In this document: piece by piece, positions 1-8,520 of the stretch
Layout of the letters: every line of letters begins with the position of its first letter
Numbering within the stretch: the first letter of the stretch is position 1
NCBI GenBank assembly: GCA_963661945.1
Contig: CAVLDP010000007.1
Location: 1 to 64,000, forward strand
Origin: CAVLDP01 sp963661945
GTDB lineage: Bacteria > Bacillota > Clostridia > Lachnospirales > Lachnospiraceae
Reading direction: 5' to 3'
DNA length: 64,000 bases
Notes under the pieces: model-generated
Seen by the model: only the letters and a program-made list of their open reading frames with translations
Told to the model about the DNA's origin: nothing
Database searches by the model: none
Translations under genes and position numbers: made by a program

Positions 1-33
1 TCTAAGCAATCCATTAAATATGTATATATTCAT

Positions 34-62
34 TTGTCATTTCATGCTTCCTATCGTATAAT
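34..62 (+). promoter_or_regulatory. Sigma-A-type promoter of the activase-like gene
   Basis: TTGTCA (34-39) and TATAAT (57-62) are separated by exactly 17 bases, so transcription would start near 69. Downstream in the leader, ATAGGT (85-90) and ACCTAT (97-102) can pair around a loop of six T; this small hairpin has no known role. The AAGGAAAGG ribosome site lies at 109-117. Confidence 0.75.
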
Positions 63-129
63 ATCTGAGCGTATTTTGTGAATTATAGGTTTTTTTACCT
101 ATTTATATAAGGAAAGGTAGTTTGTAGTT

Positions 130-3100
130 ATGAGTTCAACAGCAAATAACAAATTATACAAATTGGGAATTGATATCGGTTCTACTACCGTCAAGGTAGC
201 CCTCCTCGATGAAGAGAACAAGCTTATCTTCTCAGACTATGAAAGGCACTTTGCCAACATTCGTGAGACGCTTCATGACCTCATTGAGAAGGCAGCTGAT
301 GTCACTGGAAATATCGCCATTGCGCCAATGATAACAGGCTCCGGCGGTCTTACCCTCGCCAAGCACCTTAATGTGCCATTTAACCAGGAGGTTGTTGCTG
401 TAGCAACAGCCCTGACTCACTATGCCCCACAGACCGATGTGGCAATTGAGCTTGGGGGTGAGGATGCTAAGATCATCTACTTCGAAAATGGCAATGTAGA
501 ACAGCGTATGAACGGTATTTGCGCTGGTGGAACAGGATCATTTATTGATCAGATGGCATCGCTGATCCAAACAGATGCATCAGGCCTCAATGAATACGCC
601 AAGAACTACAAGGACCTCTATCCGATTGCTGCAAGATGTGGCGTATTTGCCAAGACTGATATTCAGCCACTTATCAATGAAGGTGCAACCAGAGAGGATT
701 TATCTGCTTCCATTTTCCAGGCCGTAGTCAATCAGACCATCTCCGGTCTTGCTTGTGGTAAGCCAATTCGTGGCCATGTAGCCTTCCTGGGCGGACCACT
801 TCATTTCCTGGATCAATTAAGAGAGTCCTTCATCCGAACTCTGAATCTGGATGAAGAACATACCATTATTCCAGAGAATTCTCATCTCTTTGCTGCCATT
901 GGTTCTGCGCTGAATTACGATGCAGATGTAACTACTGATTTAGATGACCTGCTTACCAAGCTTTCCTCTGAGATTCACATGGAATTTGAGGTAGCACGTC
1001 TTGAGCCACTCTTTGCTACAAATGAGGCCTACAAAGAATTCACTGACCGCCATAGCAAAAACCATGTAAAAACTGCCGACATCTCTTCCTACCATGGCAA
1101 CTGCTTCTTAGGAATTGATGCTGGTTCTACAACAACAAAGCTTGCGCTTGTATCAGAGGATGGAGACCTTCTCTACTCCTTCTATTCAAGCAACAACGGT
1201 AGTCCGCTTACCACTGCAATTTCTGCCATTCAGGAGATTTATACACTCCTTCCAAGTGATTCACATATTGTGCATTCCTGCTCCACCGGTTACGGCGAAG
1301 CACTGATGAAGTCTGCTCTTATGCTTGATGAGGGCGAGGTAGAGACTGTAGCGCATTACTATGCAGCAGCTCATTTTAATCCAGCAGTCGATTGTATCTT
1401 AGATATCGGCGGTCAGGATATGAAATGTATCCGTATCAAGAATCAGACGGTAGATTCAGTTCAGTTAAATGAGGCATGTTCTTCCGGTTGTGGTTCCTTC
1501 ATTGAGACATTTGCCAAGAGTCTGAACTTCTCCGTACAGGATTTTGCCAAGGAAGCTCTCTTTGCGAAGCATCCTATTGATCTTGGAACCAGATGTACGG
1601 TATTCATGAATTCCAAGGTAAAGCAGGCTCAGAAGGAAGGTGCATCCGTTGCTGACATCTCAGCTGGTCTTGCTTATTCCGTAATCAAGAATGCCCTGTT
1701 CAAGGTAATTAAGCTATCCGACGCAAAGGATCTCGGTGAGAATATTGTCGTTCAAGGTGGAACTTTCTACAATGATGCTGTTCTTCGTTCTCTGGAGCAA
1801 ATTGCTGGAGTCAAGGTAGTTCGTCCTGACATCGCCGGCATTATGGGTGCCTTTGGTGCAGCGCTTATTGCAAGAGAGCGCTACGAGGATGACCCAAGAA
1901 CATCCATGCTTACCATTGATCAGATTAAAGCTCTTACCTTTGATACAAAGCTGGATCGTTGTCCTCATTGTAATAACCATTGTCTTCTAACCATCAATGA
2001 ATTCTCAGACGGACGGTCCTTCATTACCGGAAATCGTTGTGAGAGAGGTCTCGGACTTGAGAAGAACAAGGATAATATTCCAAACCTCTACGATTACAAA
2101 TATAAGAGATTATTCCAGTACAAGCCATTAAAGAGAGAGGAAGCAAGTCGAGGCGTTGTTGGTCTTCCACGCGTTCTCAACATGTATGAGAACTATCCAT
2201 TCTGGGCTACTTTCTTTAAGGAACTGTCCTTTGCAACAATTCTTAGTCCTCGCTCTACAAGAGCAGTCTATGAACTGGGTATTGATTCGATTCCATCCGA
2301 GTCTGAATGTTACCCAGCAAAGCTTGCACATGGACATGTACAGTGGCTCATCAATAAGGCAAATGCAGACTTCATCTTCTATCCTTGTATTCCATATGAG
2401 AGAGAGGAATTTCCTGATAGCGACAATCATTACAACTGTCCGATTGTCACCTCATATGCTGAGAATATCAAGAATAACATCGAAGAGATTACAACAGGCA
2501 AGGTACGCTTCCTGAATCCATTCATGGCCTTTACAAATGAAGAAGTCCTCACCAAGCAGTTAGTCAAGGTCTTCGCAGAGGAATTCAAGGATATCAAGGC
2601 AAGTGAAGTAAGGCATGCTGCCCATCTTGCATGGGAGGAGCAAAATAATTATCGCCTTGACATGCAAAGAAAGGGTGAAGAAGTCCTCAAATATCTGGAG
2701 GAAACTGGCCGAAGAGGAATTGTACTTTGTGGTCGTCCATATCATGTGGATCCTGAGATCAATCACGGAATCCCAGACATGATTAATTCCTATGGTATGG
2801 CTGTTCTTACTGAAGACTCCATCTCCCATCTTGGCAAATTAGAGAGACCTCTTATCGTTCTCGACCAGTGGATGTATCACACTCGTATGTACTCTGCTGC
2901 TAATTACGTAAAGACCAGAGATGATCTTGATGTCATCCAGCTGAATTCCTTCGGCTGTGGTGTAGATGCTGTAACAACGGATGCTGTAGCAGACATATTA
3001 ACTGGCTCAGGCAAGATCTACACCTGTCTGAAGATTGACGAGGTGAATAACCTAGGTGCAGCCCGAATTCGACTTCGTTCTCTTATTGCAGCAATCCGCG

Positions 3101-4395
3101 TTCGAGAAAGAAGAAATGAAAAGCGTACCATCAAGCCATCCAGCTATCAGAGAGTCGTATTTACAGAAGAGATGCGTAAGAATTACACCATTCTCTGCCC
3201 ACAGATGTCGCCAGTTCACTTTGAACTGCTTCAGCCTGCTTTCCAGGCAGCTGGCTACAATCTGGTCATTCCTGATATTCCTACCAGAGAATGCGTTGAT
3301 GCTGGTCTTCGCTATGTAAATAATGACGCCTGCTATCCATCACTGATTGTCGTTGGACAGTTAATGGCTGCAATTAAGAGCGGTGACTTCGATATGTCAA
3401 GGACTGCTGTGCTCATCTCCCAGACTGGTGGTGGTTGCCGTGCAAGTAACTATATCGGATTCTACCGTAGAGCCCTGGCCAAGGCAGGATACGAGGATGT
3501 ACCTGTAATCTCTCTTTCTGCCCAGGGAATTGAGAAGAATCCAGGCTTTAAGTTCACACCAAAGCTGGTTCAGCATGCCCTTTATGCTCTAATCTTTGGC
3601 GATGTCTTCATGAAATGCGTCTACCGTATTCGACCATATGAGGCTGTTCCTGGTTCCACCGACGAGCTTCACGACAAGTGGCGCAAGAAAGTAATTGCAT
3701 TCGTAACAGAAGATGGCATGCTCTCTCATCGCAAGTATAAGAAGATGCTTCGTGAGATCATTCACGATTTCGATACACTGCCTATTCTTGATATCAAGAA
3801 GCCTCGTGTCGGAATCGTCGGCGAGATTTTAGTTAAGTTCCTGCCTGCAGCCAATAATGATTTGGCAGTTCTCTTAGAGTCTGAGGGTGCAGAAGCAGTC
3901 GTTCCAGATTTAACTGATTTCCTGCTCTACTGCTTCTATAATACGAATTTCAAGCGCGAGAACTTAGGCGCTTCCATGAAGTCTCAGATGGTATCGAATT
4001 TTGTCATCAACTTCTTCGAATGGTTACGTAAGGATGCACGCATTGCTTTTGAAGAAAGTGAGCGTTTTACACCACCTGCATACATTACTGATACTGCAGC
4101 TCATGCCAAGGACATCGTATCCCTTGGCAATCAAACTGGAGAAGGCTGGTTCCTAACCGGTGAGATGCTTGAGCTAATTCATGATGATGTTCCAAACATC
4201 GTCTGCATTCAGCCTTTTGGTTGCCTGCCAAATCACGTTGTAGGTAAGGGCGTTATCAAGAAGATTCGACATGAGAATCCATCTGCCAATATCGTAGCAA
4301 TTGACTATGATCCAGGTGCTTCTGAAGTAAATCAGCTAAATCGAATCAAGCTTATGCTTAGCACTGCAAATAAAAACCTCCACAAAGAAGGTTGA
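130..4395 (+). CDS. Giant acyl-CoA dehydratase activase-like protein (two BadF/HgdC ATPase domains, DUF2229, HgdB-like C-terminus)
   Basis: A 1421-residue cytoplasmic protein. Two ASKHA ATPase domains of the 2-hydroxyglutaryl-CoA dehydratase activator family occupy about residues 8-285 and 325-600, each opening with GIDxGSTT. Each has a pair of cysteines in the family positions (NGICAGGTG and AARCGVF; SSGCGSF and GTRCTVF), which in HgdC hold a bridging [4Fe-4S] cluster between subunits. A Cys-rich segment (CPHCNNHC plus a later Cys) follows near 610. A DUF2229 region starts near 670, and a region resembling dehydratase subunits (TGGGCRASN, several Cys) runs from about 1010 to 1390. The length is usual for this clostridial class, annotated as activase-related, whose substrate is unknown. 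ATP-driven electron transfer to an Fe-S partner is inferred from the family. No dehydratase genes are adjacent. It is monocistronic, with its own promoter and a hairpin plus T-run after it. Confidence 0.88.
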   Translation: MSSTANNKLYKLGIDIGSTTVKVALLDEENKLIFSDYERHFANIRETLHDLIEKAADVTGNIAIAPMITGSGGLTLAKHLNVPFNQEVVAVATALTHYAPQTDVAIELGGEDAKIIYFENGNVEQRMNGICAGGTGSFIDQMASLIQTDASGLNEYAKNYKDLYPIAARCGVFAKTDIQPLINEGATREDLSASIFQAVVNQTISGLACGKPIRGHVAFLGGPLHFLDQLRESFIRTLNLDEEHTIIPENSHLFAAIGSALNYDADVTTDLDDLLTKLSSEIHMEFEVARLEPLFATNEAYKEFTDRHSKNHVKTADISSYHGNCFLGIDAGSTTTKLALVSEDGDLLYSFYSSNNGSPLTTAISAIQEIYTLLPSDSHIVHSCSTGYGEALMKSALMLDEGEVETVAHYYAAAHFNPAVDCILDIGGQDMKCIRIKNQTVDSVQLNEACSSGCGSFIETFAKSLNFSVQDFAKEALFAKHPIDLGTRCTVFMNSKVKQAQKEGASVADISAGLAYSVIKNALFKVIKLSDAKDLGENIVVQGGTFYNDAVLRSLEQIAGVKVVRPDIAGIMGAFGAALIARERYEDDPRTSMLTIDQIKALTFDTKLDRCPHCNNHCLLTINEFSDGRSFITGNRCERGLGLEKNKDNIPNLYDYKYKRLFQYKPLKREEASRGVVGLPRVLNMYENYPFWATFFKELSFATILSPRSTRAVYELGIDSIPSESECYPAKLAHGHVQWLINKANADFIFYPCIPYEREEFPDSDNHYNCPIVTSYAENIKNNIEEITTGKVRFLNPFMAFTNEEVLTKQLVKVFAEEFKDIKASEVRHAAHLAWEEQNNYRLDMQRKGEEVLKYLEETGRRGIVLCGRPYHVDPEINHGIPDMINSYGMAVLTEDSISHLGKLERPLIVLDQWMYHTRMYSAANYVKTRDDLDVIQLNSFGCGVDAVTTDAVADILTGSGKIYTCLKIDEVNNLGAARIRLRSLIAAIRVRERRNEKRTIKPSSYQRVVFTEEMRKNYTILCPQMSPVHFELLQPAFQAAGYNLVIPDIPTRECVDAGLRYVNNDACYPSLIVVGQLMAAIKSGDFDMSRTAVLISQTGGGCRASNYIGFYRRALAKAGYEDVPVISLSAQGIEKNPGFKFTPKLVQHALYALIFGDVFMKCVYRIRPYEAVPGSTDELHDKWRKKVIAFVTEDGMLSHRKYKKMLREIIHDFDTLPILDIKKPRVGIVGEILVKFLPAANNDLAVLLESEGAEAVVPDLTDFLLYCFYNTNFKRENLGASMKSQMVSNFVINFFEWLRKDARIAFEESERFTPPAYITDTAAHAKDIVSLGNQTGEGWFLTGEMLELIHDDVPNIVCIQPFGCLPNHVVGKGVIKKIRHENPSANIVAIDYDPGASEVNQLNRIKLMLSTANKNLHKEG

Positions 4396-4415
4396 TATAC
4401 AAATTAACAAAATTG

Positions 4416-4442
4416 TTAGCACTCTTGTTAAAAGAGTGCTAA
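4416..4442. promoter_or_regulatory. CIRCE element (HrcA operator), perfect 9-9-9
   Basis: TTAGCACTC (4416-4424), a 9-base spacer and GAGTGCTAA (4434-4442) match the CIRCE consensus exactly. HrcA binds this inverted repeat and represses chaperone genes. It lies seven bases upstream of the -35 box of the htpG promoter rather than over the start site. As RNA the same sequence is a 9-bp hairpin followed by TTTTTT (4443-4448), so it could also terminate the upstream gene, which has no other terminator. Confidence 0.93.
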
Positions 4443-4449
4443 TTTTTTA

Positions 4450-4478
4450 TTGACTTTTGAAATGCTCAGTTTTACTAT
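4450..4478 (+). promoter_or_regulatory. htpG promoter
   Basis: TTGACT (4450-4455) and TACTAT (4473-4478) lie 17 bases apart, directly downstream of the CIRCE element. The predicted start is near 4485, leaving a leader of about 40 bases. Confidence 0.75.
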
Positions 4479-4525
4479 AGTTTTATGCGAAAAAGCAAAA
4501 ATTATTGTAAGGAGATGTGATATAT

Positions 4526-6589
4526 ATGAGTAACAAACACGGAAGTCTTTCCATCACAAGCGAGAACATTTTCCCAGTGATTAAGAAATGGCTCTATTCT
4601 GACCAGGATATCTTCGTAAGAGAATTAATTTCCAATGGATGCGATGCCATCACCAAGCTGAAGAAGTTAGATATGATGGGTGAATATAGCCTGTCTGATG
4701 ACTATAAGGCCAAGATTTTAGTCAAGGTATCTCCAGAGAACAAGACTCTATCCTTTACCGATAACGGACTTGGTATGACCTCAGAAGAGGTTGATGAATA
4801 CATTAATCAGATTGCCTTTTCTGGTGCAACTGACTTCCTCGAGAAGTACAAGGACAAGGCCAATGAAGACCAGATTATCGGTCATTTCGGTCTCGGTTTC
4901 TATTCTGCTTTCATGGTTGCTGATGAGGTTACAATTGATACCCTCTCATTCCGCGATGGTGCAAAGCCTGTACACTGGTCTTGTGACGGTGGAACAGAAT
5001 TCGATATGGAAGACGGCGACAAGGATACCGTCGGTACTACAATCACTCTTCATCTGAATGAGGACTGCTTAGAATATGCCAACGAATATCGTGTAAGAGA
5101 AGTTATCGAGAAGTACTGCTCTTTCATGCCAACTGAGATTTTCTTGGAGAAGGAAAATGCAGAAGAAGAATATGAAACCATCGATGTAGAAGACAAGCGC
5201 GACACAGACATCGTTGTTGAAGAGATTCATGAGGATGCTAAGTTCGAAGAAAAGGAACAGGAAGATGGCACCAAGGAGATGGTTGAAGTCTCTCCAGAGA
5301 AGAATCAGCTAAAGATTGTAAAGCGTCCTGTTGCTCTAAATGATACTACCCCACTTTGGACCAAAACCCCTAGCGAATGCAGCGATGATGAGTACCTGTC
5401 CTTCTATCGCAAGGTCTTCATGGATTACAAGGAGCCGCTCTTCTGGATTCACCTTAATATGGACTATCCATTTAACCTAAAGGGAATTCTATACTTCCCT
5501 AAGATCAACACAGAATACGATTCTATCGAAGGTACAATCAAGCTCTACAACAACCAGGTCTTTGTAGCTGATAACATCAAAGAAGTTATTCCAGAATATC
5601 TGATGCTGCTTAAGGGAGTTATTGACTGTCCTGACCTGCCACTGAATGTCTCCAGATCTGCCCTGCAGAACGACGGCTTTGTAACCAAGATTCAGGAATA
5701 CATCTCCAAAAAGGTTGCCGATAAGTTAAGTGGTATGTGTAAGACCGACAAGGAATCCTATGAGAAGTATTGGGATGATATCTCTCCATTCATCAAATTC
5801 GGTTGCCTGAAGGATGACAAATTCTGCGACAGAATGAATGACTTCATCCTCTTCAAGGATATCGATGGCAATTATACTACTCTTCCAGAGCTTCTCGTTA
5901 AGGAAGAAGCAACCGATGAGAACGGTGAGGCTGTAGAAGCAGAAGTTGTAACTGATCAGGAGAATCCGGATGAATCAGAAGATAAGAGAAAGACCATCTT
6001 CTACGTTACCGATGTTAATCAGCAGTCTCAATATATCAATATGTTCCGTGAGCAGGAACTTACTGCTGTAATCTTAGATCACGCAATTGATTCTTCATTT
6101 ATTACTCAGTTAGAGTCCAGAAATGAGAATTACAAGTTCACAAGAATCGATTCTGATGTGACAGAGACTATGGTTGATAAGACCTCCGAAGAGGATCTGA
6201 CGGAAGCAACCGACTCCCTGACCGAGATCTTCCGCAAGGCTCTCTCCAAGGATAATCTGTCCGTTAAGGTTGAGAAGTTCAAGAATGCAGACATCTCCTC
6301 TGTCATCACTGTCTCAGAAGAGAGCAGACGAATGATGGACATGATGAAGATGTATAATATGTATGGCATGGATCCATCTATGTTTGGTGGCAACGATACT
6401 ACTCTGACTTTGAATGCCAATAATGAACTTGTTCAGTACATCCTGAATCATAAGGATAGTGAGAATGTAGATATGTTTGCTTGCCAGCTCTATGATTTGG
6501 CTATGATTTCTAATCAGCCTCTATCACCAGATGCAATGACAGCTTTCATCAAGAGATCAAATGACATTATGATGTTACTCGCTAAGTAA
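4526..6589 (+). CDS. htpG: Molecular chaperone HtpG (Hsp90)
   Basis: ATP-dependent cytoplasmic Hsp90 chaperone. The N-terminal GHKL ATPase domain shows ELISNGCDA, DNGLGM and GHFGLGFYS; the middle domain carries NVSRSALQND; a C-terminal dimerisation domain follows. I place the start at ATG 4526, not at an in-frame GTG nine bases upstream, because AAGGAGATG at 4509-4517 is correctly spaced for the ATG and overlaps the GTG. At 687 residues it is about 60 longer than E. coli or B. subtilis HtpG. The extra length is two very acidic stretches: a charged linker at about 205-262, and a second at about 458-490 rich in E and D. Regulation by HrcA is predicted from the CIRCE element upstream. A strong bidirectional terminator follows. 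Confidence 0.97.
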   Translation: MSNKHGSLSITSENIFPVIKKWLYSDQDIFVRELISNGCDAITKLKKLDMMGEYSLSDDYKAKILVKVSPENKTLSFTDNGLGMTSEEVDEYINQIAFSGATDFLEKYKDKANEDQIIGHFGLGFYSAFMVADEVTIDTLSFRDGAKPVHWSCDGGTEFDMEDGDKDTVGTTITLHLNEDCLEYANEYRVREVIEKYCSFMPTEIFLEKENAEEEYETIDVEDKRDTDIVVEEIHEDAKFEEKEQEDGTKEMVEVSPEKNQLKIVKRPVALNDTTPLWTKTPSECSDDEYLSFYRKVFMDYKEPLFWIHLNMDYPFNLKGILYFPKINTEYDSIEGTIKLYNNQVFVADNIKEVIPEYLMLLKGVIDCPDLPLNVSRSALQNDGFVTKIQEYISKKVADKLSGMCKTDKESYEKYWDDISPFIKFGCLKDDKFCDRMNDFILFKDIDGNYTTLPELLVKEEATDENGEAVEAEVVTDQENPDESEDKRKTIFYVTDVNQQSQYINMFREQELTAVILDHAIDSSFITQLESRNENYKFTRIDSDVTETMVDKTSEEDLTEATDSLTEIFRKALSKDNLSVKVEKFKNADISSVITVSEESRRMMDMMKMYNMYGMDPSMFGGNDTTLTLNANNELVQYILNHKDSENVDMFACQLYDLAMISNQPLSPDAMTAFIKRSNDIMMLLAK

Positions 6590-6617
6590 TTGGACCAAAA
6601 GATTCATATAGGTACAA

Positions 6618-6659
6618 AAAAGGACCTGTTATCTAATCAACTAGATAACAGGTCCTTTT
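6618..6659. terminator. Bidirectional terminator between htpG and the H1-like gene
   Basis: A perfect 18-bp stem (6618-6635 with 6642-6659) has the 6-base loop ATCAAC. The A-run on the left and T-run on the right let it end both convergent transcripts; the T-tract is longer for the minus strand. Confidence 0.92.
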
Positions 6660-6705
6660 GATTTCCATAAAAGTCTACATCGCAATCGGCGAAAAAGAAC
6701 TATTC

Positions 6706-7131
6706 CTATAAATCTACAGCTCCAGCATAATCACCATTCACAACATAGTAAGCCTTGTTGTCCTGTGGCTTGATATAGACCTTAATCTCCTTGATTGCCT
6801 TCTTCTTGTTCTCAGCAAGAAAATCTGCTTCTGCCTTGGCCATAATGTCGTCAATCTTATAATCAGCACCATCGTACTGAAGAATTGATGTACGCACTAC
6901 TTCACCCTTAGCGGCTGCGACCTTCTTCTTTGCAGCTGTAGTTGTCTTCTTAGCTGTGGTAGTTGCGGACTTCTTGGCTGCTGTAGCCTTAGCCTTGGTC
7001 TCGCTGGCCTTAGCCTGAGCCTTCTTCACCTCTACCTTGGCCTCTTCAACCTTCTTCTCGGATGCAGCGAGGATTTCCTTCGCAGCCTCAGAAGCTGACT
7101 TTTTGACATCTGTCTTCTTATTTGTTGCCAT
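6706..7131 (-). CDS. Histone H1-like Lys/Ala-rich protein with DUF6465-type C-terminal domain
   Basis: A 141-residue protein. Residues about 1-80 are an almost uninterrupted run of K, A, T and E (repeats like KKSATTTAKK), much like the C-terminal tail of histone H1 or bacterial AlgP/Hc1-type proteins, which suggests nucleic-acid binding or an extended linker. The last 60 residues (from VRTSILQYDG to the end) form a small folded domain that I recognise as DUF6465, common in Lachnospiraceae and of unknown function. The start is the ATG at 7131, preceded by AAGGGAG at good spacing; an in-frame start ten codons upstream lacks a site. It is a single gene ending at the terminator shared with htpG. 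Chromosome binding is only an inference from composition. Confidence 0.8.
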   Translation of the reverse strand: MATNKKTDVKKSASEAAKEILAASEKKVEEAKVEVKKAQAKASETKAKATAAKKSATTTAKKTTTAAKKKVAAAKGEVVRTSILQYDGADYKIDDIMAKAEADFLAENKKKAIKEIKVYIKPQDNKAYYVVNGDYAGAVDL

Positions 7132-7178
7132 AATGTTCTCCCTTCTTATCAAATCCCTCAAAAATTCAAGTCAACTTC

Positions 7179-7184
7179 ATTATA
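7179..7184 (-). promoter_or_regulatory. Possible -10 box of the H1-like gene
   Basis: TATAAT on the minus strand about 50 bases before the start codon, just downstream of the inverted repeat AATTC-ATAA-GAATT. No good -35 box lies at 16-18 bases (best is TTTTAT), so this is weak. Confidence 0.35.
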
Positions 7185-7233
7185 ATTCTTATGAATTAGA
7201 AATAAAACCAGCATTTTACTCAAAATTGTCGCA

Positions 7234-8232
7234 CTAATAAGAGAGATATTCATTCAAAGTAGAGAAGAAAGAATCCGTCGTAATATCCTCATCTGTATCA
7301 ATAGTAATACGATTCCAGAGCTTCGAATTAAAGTCTGAGTAATATTTCTCATCTAATTCCGTAATGATATCGAGAATCACCTGTTCCTGGCGGCTCGCAA
7401 TGACGTTGGCCTTATTCTTCTCTGACAATTCCTCATCGTATTTGTTGATGCATTTTGCAATATAGTAGGTACCATTTCCTGCATCAATTACCCCAGACAT
7501 CTCATCATTGTCCAGTCGAAAGAGAACATCCTCTACCGCTTCTGGATAGGTATTTCTTGGAAATGTAACATCTGACGCTGCAGAAGCTTCATTGTAGGTA
7601 TTGGCAATTGTCTCAAAGCTCTCTCCTCTTCGAATTCTGGAAAGAAGGGTATTCGCAAGATCCTCATCCGATACATAGAAGACATAAGCCTCCATTACTC
7701 TGGCCTCATCCTCAGAGACCTCCTCATCTACCGTTCCCATAAGTTCGAAGTAGACCTTCTCAGCAAGCGCATATCGCTCATACATATCAAGAATCTTGGA
7801 CTTAGATGCTCCCGTATATCGCTTCTCTGCCTTATTTAGCGAATCAAAATAAGACTCTGCAGCAGACTTGCAGGCTTCCTTCTCGCTATCCGTAAGCTTA
7901 ATATCATTGTCAAGGGCATACTGATTCAAGGCATATACCTTGGTCAGATGCTCTAATACCAGACTCTTAATAGAATCCTCCATGGCAGAGGTGTCATATT
8001 CCTCTGTCCAGAGGGAATTTCCCTGCACGATACCATAGATGTTCTTATAATTGGCTAGATAAACCTTTGCCTCTACCTGGTTGCATTTTAGACTTCCAAT
8101 CTTAAACACCTGATGCCAGGAAGAACTCGTCGCAAAATATACTGTTGTATCCCCCACCTTGCAGGAAGAAAAGAGGACCATACATAGAAGGAGCAGTCCA
8201 AGAACTGCTCCTCTCTTACTCTTATGTCTCAT
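7234..8232 (-). CDS. PrsA-like lipoprotein foldase (parvulin-type peptidyl-prolyl isomerase)
   Basis: A 332-residue exported lipoprotein. Positive residues, a hydrophobic stretch and FSSC at 21-24 form a lipoprotein signal with Cys24 as the lipidation site. A SurA/PrsA-like helical N-domain follows. The region around 180-270 (LLSRIRRGESFETIA, then GNGTYYIAKC) matches a PpiC-type parvulin fold, though diverged, so catalytic activity is uncertain. The role would be folding of secreted proteins at the outer face of the membrane. It is last in the folT-addB-addA-small ORF operon, only three bases after the previous gene, and its ribosome site GAAGGT overlaps that gene's end. No clear terminator follows. 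Confidence 0.82.
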   Translation of the reverse strand: MRHKSKRGAVLGLLLLCMVLFSSCKVGDTTVYFATSSSWHQVFKIGSLKCNQVEAKVYLANYKNIYGIVQGNSLWTEEYDTSAMEDSIKSLVLEHLTKVYALNQYALDNDIKLTDSEKEACKSAAESYFDSLNKAEKRYTGASKSKILDMYERYALAEKVYFELMGTVDEEVSEDEARVMEAYVFYVSDEDLANTLLSRIRRGESFETIANTYNEASAASDVTFPRNTYPEAVEDVLFRLDNDEMSGVIDAGNGTYYIAKCINKYDEELSEKNKANVIASRQEQVILDIITELDEKYYSDFNSKLWNRITIDTDEDITTDSFFSTLNEYLSY

Positions 8233-8235
8233 AGA

Positions 8236-8499
8236 TTAACCTTCTACTATAAGATATCTGCCATGTGGAAGCTTAAATACCTCCTCAGAAGATAGAACTT
8301 CTTCTTCTGTCATGCCAACAATATCCATGGCGTCTTCCATATATTCTAATACTTCGCTCTTACTCTCACAGACGACTGCCAAACAATCCTCGAGGAAGTA
8401 CTCAGCCTCCTCTGTAGTCTCTGCAACCGGCTCCGGAAAGAGCTGTGTTTGCTTTGCCAGAAAGACCTGTAAACACTCTTCATCGTACTCATTTGTCAT
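8236..8499 (-). CDS. Small acidic protein of unknown function between addA and the PrsA-like gene
   Basis: An 87-residue, strongly acidic protein (many E and D, few K or R) with no signal peptide or membrane segment. I do not recognise a family. It is very likely a real gene: a good GGAGG lies nine bases before ATG 8499, the gene fits tightly in the operon (about 20 bases after addA, three before the PrsA-like gene), and the opposite-strand frames look like shadows. The C-terminal LPHGRYLIVEG looks like a short beta hairpin after helices. A role with AddAB or with the lipoprotein cannot be argued from sequence. Confidence 0.75.
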   Translation of the reverse strand: MTNEYDEECLQVFLAKQTQLFPEPVAETTEEAEYFLEDCLAVVCESKSEVLEYMEDAMDIVGMTEEEVLSSEEVFKLPHGRYLIVEG

Positions 8500-8520
8500 A
8501 AGAGAAAACCTCCGCTTGAT

